A DNA stretch of 64,000 nt from NCBI GenBank assembly GCA_904066235.2, contig CAJFCV020000001.1, forward strand, positions 12,519,291 to 12,583,290, in the 5' to 3' direction. The notes under the pieces were generated by a model that worked only from the letters and a program-made list of their open reading frames with translations, did not search any database and was not told the origin of the DNA. Made by a program: the position numbers and the translations under genes. Origin of the DNA: Bursaphelenchus xylophilus (lineage: Eukaryota > Nematoda > Chromadorea > Rhabditida > Aphelenchoididae). Below, piece by piece: positions 49,036-58,283 of the stretch (position 1 is its first letter; the number at the start of each line of letters is the position of its first letter).

Positions 49036-50718
49036 TCAAAATCGCCAATTTCCGATCAAAAATGACGTCATTTTCTCCTCAGACTCCCATAAAATTTGTT
49101 TCTCTTCCGCAAACTTGCTTTCAATAATGTAAACTTGTTACTGTAGCCACAAAACAAGGAATCGTAGTTCTTGAAGGACTTCCAAAATAGCCTATTTAGA
49201 GAAAAATGAACATAAAATTAAGTGCCTCGTGCCTCGATTAGGTATTTTTTTTACTTTTCGAGCGGGTTTTTTCTTATCAAGGAAGAAGTTATTTTCGACC
49301 CGCTGAGAGAGAAATGTTGATGGAAAGCAGACTCCGAATGATTGTAATAAGTAGTTGAGCAGAAAGGAAAAGATTAGAAGAATCTTAAAAATTCGCGAAA
49401 ATGACAAAATTTTTGGATTTTGATCATTTTGAGGTCTTTTGGCATAACGTTTCAAGGGTCAAAAATCGTATTTTAGAGTTTGAAAAACAAATTATTACAG
49501 GCTTTTAGATTAAATTTCGAGTTGATTTAGAGAAACTTTACTAAAAAATCGTTTAAATTTTAAATTTCCGCCACTTTTGGCATTCTGTTTCAAGTGTCCA
49601 AAAGTTGCGAAAACAACTTTTTCGGACGGTACATGGGCTCACTAACAATTTACAGCCTATTTAGACTCTTTATGATACATAATTTATCAATTTATCCCGG
49701 TTTTATGCTGTTTTGAGGCAAAATCATATTATCCATGATGAGCTGGCTAATTTTTTTGGTCAGAATTCATATCATATCCAATTCTGTAGGCTAGAAAAAC
49801 TATAAAAGCTTTCATAAAATCATAGACGGCTTCTCTATTTACACCCATTTCGCAGGAATATCTCAAATTCATTTGCCCTCGATTTGGGTCCCACCACGAC
49901 TTTCTTACAACCGAAAAATCAAGCAGAAATGACGGGAAAATAACTAGAACTCATGCTATAGGTAAAATACGCATTTTAAATAACAAACGTTTTTATATAC
50001 TACCCCACGCCTACAACTTTTTCAAGTTGTAAAAAACGATTACTAATAAAAAAATATTTACTTATGAATAATCAATTATATGGCTCCACACCCTTGTCTC
50101 GCCTCCTCGAAAGGATCAACGACCAATTATGTTTCTAATTTTATACGATTTCGTCTCTGGAATTGGGATTATTTTCCTTTTGAGTCATCAAAATTATCTT
50201 GTTCATGGCAAAAGTTGCTTTAGTATAACCTCAAAAGTTGTCGTCTTGATCAAAAAAATTAGCCAGAAACACGAAGTATACATGTTGCTGGAATAACTGG
50301 GAATTAAAAAGCAGTTTTAGCTTGATTTTTATCATTTTTATGAGCTTTTTATATTATCCATGGCAAATGTAGGCTTAAAAGATGAATTTTCAAGAAAATA
50401 GAAGCCGATAATGGAGAACTATGACCTTCAGAAGTATTACCGGCCTTTATAAGGTATTATTTAACCCATCTAAACGTATTTCAAGCCATATCTTACATTA
50501 ACAAAAAAAAATTTTTTTTTTCAAAAATTCGAATTTTAATGTAAAATTTTATATCTAGTGTAAATTATTGCCTCAATATCGTAATATTAGCCCTGTAACT
50601 GCATTTCTACACATTTTTCTTTGATACTGAGTCACTTTTTATATTATCCATGACATTTTTTGTCCAAAAAATTTAAAAATTTCTGCATTTTTTCTCTCAA
50701 AACTCCCAAAAAATGCTA
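49035..50718. other. AT-rich DNA with TATATTATCCATGRC motifs
   Basis: Motifs near 49728, 50350 and 50640, one GCCACTTTTGGCATTCTGTT box near 49570 and one GGGTCCCACCACGA box near 49887. The minus frame 49192-49455 has no ATG and no partner exon. Confidence 0.4.
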
Positions 50719-51615
50719 TTAGGGTGGTCCAAAAGTCTTTTCGTTTTTTCAGGTGTCTTTTTGTCCAATTGTTTTTGTACAAAATAAAGACTTTTAGATG
50801 AATGTATTATATACATTTTTAAAGGTCTTGAGCTGCTTTATCATAATATATATTAAAAATTTTAATTGGTCTTTTATTTAAAATCTTTTAAGCTGTAGAA
50901 AAAACATGGAAAAATCCGAAATTCGTGTTTTTTTACGTTATTACCGAAAACAAGGCTTCAACGCAACTGCAGCAGCAAAGAAGATAAGCGAAGTTGAAGG
51001 CTACAATGTGGTCTCAGATCGTACTGCGCGATTGGTTCAAACGATTCAACGACGGCGACACGGACCTCGAGGGCAAGACGTCTTAAAAAGCAATTTTGAA
51101 GGCGTAATTCACTTCGACTTCGTGCCAAATGGTCGGACTAGCGACGCAGACCTCTACTACACTCCACTCGATCGAATGTATGCAGCGATTGGCAAAAAAT
51201 ATCCCGCTTTGATCAATCAAACCCGCGTACCCCTGCAACAAGGCAACGCAAAACCTCGCACCGCCAAACAAACGAAGGAAAAAATCAAAACTCTCGACGC
51301 CATTGAACTTCTTCCAGATCCAGCGAATAGTCTGCACATTGTGTCACACGACTATCACCTTTTTCGCTCCATGGCACACTTTCTGCGTGGTCGTAGCCTC
51401 AATGATCTGGACGATGTCGAAAACGGGTGCCGCGAGTTTTTCGCCTCTATGAACAAGGAGCGGTACCGCAGCGGGATCGCACAACTTGCCGATAGATGGG
51501 TTCAAGCCATAGATTCAAACGGCCTTTACTTCGAAACTTAACTAGTTTTCGTTTGTTGTAAAATTATGTTTAAAGTTTTAACAAAAAAAACGAAAAGACT
51601 TTTGGACCACCCTAA
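50719..51615 (+). mobile_element. Mariner element, internally deleted
   Basis: Inverted ends TTAGGGTGGTCCAAAAGTCT and AGACTTTTGGACCACCCTAA, each bounded by TA (50717-50718 and 51616-51617). At 897 bp it is shorter than the usual 1.2-1.3 kb mariner. It holds one transposase-derived frame. Confidence 0.92.
50906..51541 (+). pseudogene. Truncated mariner transposase
   Basis: 211 codons against about 340-350 for a full transposase. The N-terminal helix-turn-helix is present (FLRYYRKQGFNATAAAKKIS). The sequence then jumps to the catalytic half at FEGVIHFDF, so the segment with the first catalytic Asp is missing. At the place of the usual HQDNARPH the frame reads QQGNAKPR, so the second Asp is also lost. 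The third region is SHDYHLFRSM, keeping its Asp. The C-terminus (ADRWVQAIDSNGLYF) is intact. The frame is open, which implies a recent in-frame deletion, but the product cannot be catalytic. Confidence 0.92.
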
Positions 51616-51994
51616 TATTACAAACTTTCGAACGCCCTTTACAATCGATTTACAATCAAAACCTACTCAATTACTCCCCCAAGCCCATTAAATCTCCCAT
51701 TTACACTTAAAATTCGTCCCAAACCGTTCGAAAAGGGAAGTTTACACTCGATTTGTTTGATTCAGGAACTGCCCGAGGGCTTATACTGTACATCACTAAT
51801 TGGTCACGTATCCCGAGTCTCTAATGGACCCTGAAAACTTAAAGTTTTGTCTGTAATTAACCCAATTATTTGGTTAATTACCTCCAATTCCACACATTTT
51901 TTGGGGTTTCCACACTTTTTTCGATGAAAAATACGATTTTAAAGTGTAAGTTAGACTGTTTTTCTACAGCTTGTAACCAAATTATATGCATTAT

Positions 51995-52830
51995 TTTCCG
52001 CACTGTGCGGCAAAAATAAAATTTTTTTTTTGCACGGTGCAAAAAACGGAGAAATGTGCACGGTGCGGAAAGCAAGGCGTTTGCACGGTGCGGAGAAAAC
52101 GGACTGAAAAAGGGCGACTTTTTTTGTTTTTTTGCACAGTGCAAAAACGAAAGCCCAAAAAGACTGCACAGTGCGAACAAAGAATTAATTTTTGCACTGT
52201 GCATGAGCGATATGACAGAAATTTTGCACAGTGCAAACAAAGAATTCTTTCACTGTGCATGAGCGATATCAGAGAAATTTTGCACAGTGCATAATGCATT
52301 TGCACGGAGGAGGTCTTTTTATGCACGGTGCAAAAACAAACTCCCAAAGAATTGCACCGCGCGAACAAAGAATTAATTTTTGCACTGTGCGAAAGCAAAA
52401 TCGAAATATATCGCACCGTGCGAAGAACGGATTAACTTTTGCACTGTGCATGAGCGATATGACAGAAATTTTGCACAGTGCGAACAAAGAACTCTTTTTT
52501 TGCACTGTGCATCAGCGATATGAGAGAAATTTTGCACTGTGCATGAAGCGTCGCATTTGCACGGAGGAAGTCTTTTTATGCACAGTGCAAAAACAAACCA
52601 CAAAAAGATTGCACCGTGCGAACAAAGAATTCATCTTTGCACTGTGCGAGAGCGATTTCAGAGAAATTTTTGCGACAATTTGCACTGTGCAAAAGCAAAA
52701 CCGGAAAATATCGAACCGTGCGAAGAACGGATTAACTTTTGCACTGTGCATGAGCGATATTAGAGAAATTTTGCACGGTGCAATGAATCCAAAGAATTTT
52801 TGCAAAAAATCGGTCGCACAGTGCATAAAA
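51995..52830. repeat. GCACNGTGC palindrome cluster with GAGCGATAT blocks
   Basis: About 25 palindromes. A unit with TGCATGAGCGATATGACAGA then AATTTTGCACAGTGC recurs at least six times, and a longer block with GGAGGARGTCTTTTTATGCA recurs near 52304 and 52562. Confidence 0.9.
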
Positions 52831-53248
52831 TTTTAAAATTAAAATGTAAAATACGCCTAATCCTTCAACCAAAATTTCCTTACTTATTTATGTTCTATTT
52901 TCTACAAAAATGCAACTTCTATGTTGCAAAAAAACATAAATTGATAAAAATTTATCATGTCAAAGGTCGAATCGTAACAAAAATATTGTTTATTACAGTT
53001 TTTCTCTCCCCAAAATAGTTCCTCGACAAATCAAGCGATAATTAATTTCCACGGACCGAACGAAACTTCCACACCAGATTGTATTAGGGTTGTAATTAGT
53101 CTTCTTCGACTCTATAGTTAGTGACAGCCGCGCCTTCGAACAGTTCGACGATTTGCGCAACGTTTTTTCGATTACTTTTAATTCAGTTTGTGTAGTATTA
53201 TAGTGCAAGCTTTACAGTTTGTTTACAACGTAAAAATCGGGGAGATTT

Positions 53249-54492
53249 TTAACCCTTTCCGGACGAGTCGGCACCTCCATGCAGAAATGAAAGAGGGTAC
53301 CCTACTGAGTAACGGCAGAATAGTGGTTCAGCCCATCGAAGCGTTATTTGGGACTTATGACAAAAAATGTCCTAAAAAGTACCCCCAGTAGACATAACCC
53401 TTATAAAATTTTGCTAACGACCTGTAAATTAGAAACTACCCCTAAGTTAAAGTCTAACACTCCTACTACTGTTACATCCAAGAACTGTCCAAATCGGACC
53501 ACTACAGGATTAGTTATCGACTTTTGGAAATTGAATTTTAAATTTCGACCAATTTTTGGCCCAAAATTGAGTATATCTTCCGCCGGAATCAACCATTTCA
53601 GTCTAAATGTGGTTTTTCTGAATCTAGAGTGACGCTAGCTTCTTCCCAGAATGTTTCCAGAAAAAACCTACAGGGCACGTTTCTGTAAAAAGCGAAAAGG
53701 TTGAAAGCGTAAAGATTTCACCGTATAAAATGTCGCCGCAAGCCGAGAAGGGTCGGGCGCAGTTCGAAAGGCGAAAATAATATATGTTTTTTGAAATACT
53801 ATTTTAGTGTGAAACTAAAGCAAAATCCAATGAAATTGCCTGAAAACGCATTAAAAATATTAAAATGACATTGAGTTTTATGTTTGCGTGCTCTGTCTGT
53901 CTGTATTTCATCTGAATTCAGCTTGTCGACACTAAAATAATATTTTTCGAAGAAAAAATATTATTTTCGCCTTTCGAGCTGCGCCCGACCCTTCTCGGCT
54001 GGCGGCGACATTTTATACGGTGAAACCTTTACGTTTTCAACTTTTTCGCTTTTTACAGAAACGTGCTCTATAGGTTTTTTCTGGAAACATTCTAGGAAGA
54101 AGCCAGCGTCAATGTAGATTCAGAAAAACCACACTTGGACTGAAATGGTTGATTCCGGCGGAAGATATACTCAATTTTGGGCCAAAAATTGGTCGAAATT
54201 TAAAATTCAATTTCCAAAAGTCGATAACTAATCCTGTAGTGGTCCGATTTGGACAGTTCTTGGATGTAACAGTAGTAGGAGTGTTAGACTTTAACTTAGG
54301 GGTAGTTTCTAATTTACAGGTCGTTAGCAAAATTTTATAAGGGTTATGTCTACTGGGGGTACTTTTTAGGACATTTTTTGTCATAAGTCCCAAATAACGC
54401 TTCGATGGGCTGAACCACTATTATGCCGTTACTCAGTAGGGTACCCTCTTTCATTTCTGCATGGAGGTGCCGACTCGTCCGGAAAGGGTTAA
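53249..54492. mobile_element. piggyBac-like foldback MITE (TTAA-flanked)
   Basis: TTAA is followed by CCCTTTCCGGACGAGTCGGC, mirrored at the right end before TTAA (54489-54492). The arms (about 53249-53790 and 53965-54492) are nearly identical over more than 500 bp, around a spacer of about 180 bp. The TTAA flank and CCC start fit the piggyBac superfamily. The frames inside occur twice in opposite orientation and encode no transposase. Confidence 0.88.
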
Positions 54493-54514
54493 ATGCACTT
54501 TGTGAAAAAATTGA

Positions 54515-54815
54515 ATTTTGATTTTTTGCACAGTGCAGCCAAATTTTTTTGACGATTGCACAGTGCAGAAAAAAATTTTTTTTGCTTTTTTTGCACAGTG
54601 CAAAAAAAATTTTTTTGTTTTTTTGCACAGTGCGGTCAAATTTTTTTGACGTTTTCACAGTGCAAAAAAAATTTTTTTTTTGTTTTTTGCACAGTGCAGA
54701 AAAAAATATTTTTGTTTGTCGCACATGCAGTTCATTTGCTAAAAAAACTTTGCACAGTGCGGCCCAAAACAGTTTTTTTTTATTCTTTCTGCACTGTGCA
54801 AAGGAAGAAAAATGT
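54515..54815. repeat. GCACNGTGC palindrome cluster
   Basis: About nine palindromes with A/T-homopolymer spacers, directly after the piggyBac-like element. Confidence 0.88.
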
Positions 54816-54869
54816 TTTTTAAAGTTTTTGTCGGATAAAAAAGAAGCAGCGATGGAAGGACGATCATTT

Positions 54870-55225
54870 CCATATGGCCCGATTTTTTCGGCCTATGACG
54901 TCACTCATTCACTCCTTTTTTATCGCAGTGTCCTGAAAGATCCCTCCAGTTCACCCATTTTTCTCCCGTCCCTCCGTAGCGGGGGGACTAATGCGCTGTC
55001 TTCGCAGCCTTTAAAACACATCAGTTCGAGTCTACACTCACCCGAGGAGGCCTAACTCTCCAGCTCTCTCTCTGACCCACCAAGCGGTCCCCAACCACAA
55101 TGAGAACCGTTCATTTCTCTGTTCCGGACTTCAACACAGTCCCCAAACCTCGACCTCCACACGGTCAAAAGGACGTCCAAAAACCTTTCCGGGTTCTACT
55201 CACTCACTCAGTCAGTAGTTTTGCA
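54870..55225 (+). mobile_element. tRNA-derived SINE-like element, copy 2
   Basis: Shares with the 26.7 kb copy CCTATGACGTCACT, TTTTTTATCGCAGTGTCCTG, CTCCCGTCCCTCCGTAGCGG, the tRNA-like GACTAATGCGCTGTCTTCGC, box B-like AGTTCGAGTCT and the tail GGGTTCTACT to GTCAGTAGTTTTGC. It is longer by about 80 bp in the 3' part. Confidence 0.65.
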
Positions 55226-55289
55226 GATTTTTTTTTAACTGTAGAAAAATGAAAAAATTTTTAACTTCTTTTTTTTCATTGGAAAATTA

Positions 55290-56120
55290 GAAAAAGGCAT
55301 TGTGCGAAAAAGTTTGTGCTTGCACGGTGCGGATGGATTACTTGTTTTGTCGCAAATTTATTGCACAGTGCAGTAAATGAAGAGTGACAGCTCCTCGCAC
55401 TGTGCGAAAGATCGAAACAAATCGCTGCACCGTGCAGCCACTCACGAAGTGAATTGCACTGTGCGAAAAAGGCGTTATTTTTTGCACAGTGCAAAATAAA
55501 TAAAACGGTTTTGCACTGTGCGTTTTTTCTCTTAACTGTGCAGTGGATTTTCTTCGCACAGTGCAATGAATCGAGTGAATTGCACAGTGCAAAAAATCGT
55601 TATTTTTGCACAGTGCAGTCCATGAAAGAAACGTCTTGCACCGTGCAGCCACTCACCAAGTGAATTGCATTGTGCAAAAAAAAGTCGTTATTTTTTGCAC
55701 AGTGCAATAAATGAAACGATTTTGCACTGTGCGGATGGATTACTTGTTTTGTCGCAAATTCATTGCACAGTGCAGTAAATGAAGAGTGACAGCTCCTCGC
55801 ACTGTGCGAAAGATCGAAAGAATCGCTGCACCGTGCAACCGCTTTGCAAGTGAATTGCACTGCGCAAAAAAGGCGTTATTTTTTGCACAGTGCAAAAAAT
55901 CGTTATTTTTGCACAGTGCAAAATAAATAAGACGGTTTTGCACCGTGCAGCCACTCAGCAAGTGAATTGCACTGTGCAAAAAAGGCCGTTATTTTTTGCA
56001 CAGTGCAAAATAAATAAAATGGTTTTGCACTGTGCGTTTTTTCTCTGCACTGTGCAGTCGATTTTCTCAATTTTTGCACGGTGCAATAAGTCGAAAAAAA
56101 TTTTGCGCACTGTGCGAAAT
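55290..56120. repeat. GCACNGTGC palindrome cluster
   Basis: About 27 palindromes. Blocks such as GAAGAGTGACAGCTCCTCGC (55379 and 55784) and GCAGCCACTCACSAAGTGAA are duplicated, showing segmental growth. Confidence 0.9.
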
Positions 56121-56569
56121 TTCTATTTTGGAAAAATCAACTTGAAACAATAAAAAAATCAAAAAATCGCAACAATTTTTTACAGCAAAAACCTACAAAT
56201 CCCCGAGAGAAAAGCGAAGAAACAAAGACTATTTTTGTCGCAGTAATCTCCAGCAAAAACTTTTGTTTTTTTACACACAACCGCCGCTTTTCGGCGCCTC
56301 TGGCTGCTAATTTCATCGATGAAATTGGTGGATGATACGTTGCTAATTTCAGAAATTAAACATTTTCGGAACACCCAAAAGAGGGACGATAAATATGGAA
56401 ACAGCAATTGTGAAAGTGTAAATAGGCGCTGGAGCATGTGATTTGTCCGGAAAACATTGTGATTTAGGGACGTTTAGGTTGAAGAAGCGTATTTTAAAAA
56501 ACTTTTTTTTTAAGTGTTCTTTTGTTAAGTCTGAAATGATAAATTTTCTCAATCGTTTTAAAAAAATTT

Positions 56570-57300
56570 AGCTCATTTCATCGAAAATTCGGCCAAATAT
56601 AGCCCTTCAAACTTCAAAAAATCCCAAAATTTTTGCTCATTGATTTCGCCCAAATTTTGAACAAATAAAATACAGTACTTTCTAAAGCATTTCTAAAAAT
56701 TTTAGGCTTCAATACGTAAAGTTCACCAAGAAATTCGACTTAAAATTTCAAAAAATCCCAAAATTTTTGTTCATTGATTTCGCTCAAATTTTGCCCCAAT
56801 AAAATACAGTATTTTCTAAAGCATTTCTAAAAATTTTAGGCTTCAATACGTAAAGTTCACCAAGAAATTCGACTTAAAATTTCAAAAAATCCCAAAATTT
56901 TTGTTCATTGATTTCGCTCAAATTTTGCCCCAATAAAATACAGTATTTTCTAAAGCATTTCTAAAAATTTTAGGCTTCAATACGTAAAGTTCACCAAGAA
57001 ATTCGACTTAAAATTTCAAAAAATCCCAAAATTTTTGTTCATTGATTTCGCTCAAATTTTGCCCCAATAAAATACAGTATTTTCTAAAGCATTTCTAAAA
57101 TTTTCAAGCTTCAAGCTGTAAAATTGACCAAGAAATTCGACTTTAAATTTCAAAAAATCCCAAAATTTTTGTTCATTGATTTCGCTCAAATTTTGCCCCA
57201 ATAAAATACAGTATTTTCTAAAGCATTTCTAAAATTTTCAAGCTTCAAGCTGTAAAATTGACCAAGAAATTCGACTTTAAATTTCAAAAAATCTCAATTT
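56570..57300. repeat. Minisatellite, exact 134-bp unit, about five copies
   Basis: Boundaries keyed by GGCTTCAATACGTAAAGTTC (later AAGCTTCAAGCTGTAAAATT) at 56706, 56840, 56974, 57108 and 57242, exactly 134 bp apart. The middle copies are nearly identical, so homogenisation is recent. Confidence 0.95.
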
Positions 57301-57711
57301 TAATTTTCAAAAATCATACAAAATTCAGCGAAAAAATTGCTAAAAAATCAAAAATCAAGTCCGAGTTTCCTTTCAAAATTCTTGCAGATTTAATATTTAA
57401 CATAAATTAGCGTTACAACTCAACGAAGTGATATACGGTAATGGTATTATCGGATAATTACAATATGACTACAGCTGCGGTGGGGGAAATCACAAGGTAC
57501 CCTGGGTTAAGTGAAATTTCAACCCTTTGGTGGGCATGGGTTGAGGCCTAAGTGTTCTCTATAAAATTCTGTTGAGCTTTTGGGATTACGGTAACTCAAG
57601 TCGAGGATTACGGGAATTTGGGGTGGATGGGGGAAGGAATGGGGCCAAGGGCAAACTTGGAGGCCTAGGAAATGACCTTTGAATACAATTTTTGTAAAAA
57701 ACTTTGAATAT

Positions 57712-57922
57712 TTTTCGCACTGTGCAGTGAGAATTTTTGTTGTTTTTTCGCACAGTGCAGCGAAATTTTTTCGCACTGTGCAGCCGTAAAATGAAGGTAA
57801 AACTATGTCAAAAAATTTTAAGGGCAAGAAAACCCCTTGAAATTTTTTACCGACCATAAAAATTCCCAATTTTCCGACTTTGCACAGTGTAGCGAAAAAA
57901 ATTTGTTTTTCCGCACCGTGCA
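57712..57922. repeat. Small palindrome group
   Basis: About five GCACNGTGC copies, one mutated (TGCACAGTGTAG). Confidence 0.85.
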
Positions 57923-58283
57923 CCCAAAAAAAATCAAAAATCGACTATACCACAAAATCTAGGCCAAATTTTTGAATCACAAAAGTTCTGAGAGTTAACT
58001 GGCATCACCCTGAAGACATTTCCATACTCTTTCAAACTTAATTCGACAAAAAAAATCGAAAATTTTCAAAAAAATCATTAAAATCCCTCTTTTTCCTCTA
58101 AATTCATTCCAAACTTTCATATCTCCCCCAGAATTCCCTCCAAATCGCCCATAACCCCAGTCCATCTCCAGAAATCAAAATCAGACAGGCAAAAGGTAAA
58201 AATATTGTAAATTTTTTGATAAAAATCTATAAAAAAACGTAGAATTATAGTTATTTCAACAAAATAGTTTAGACATGTGGGAA

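Noticed and set aside
49192..49455. Minus-strand frame with a hydrophobic stretch, possible secreted peptide
   Set aside because: It begins only at a TTG, has no acceptor, and lies in AT-rich DNA.
3780..57922. Palindromes as known C. elegans pairing-centre motifs
   Set aside because: The HIM-8/ZIM motifs I remember begin TTGG and are not palindromic. Only the general idea of motif clusters read by a DNA-binding protein is kept, as a hypothesis.
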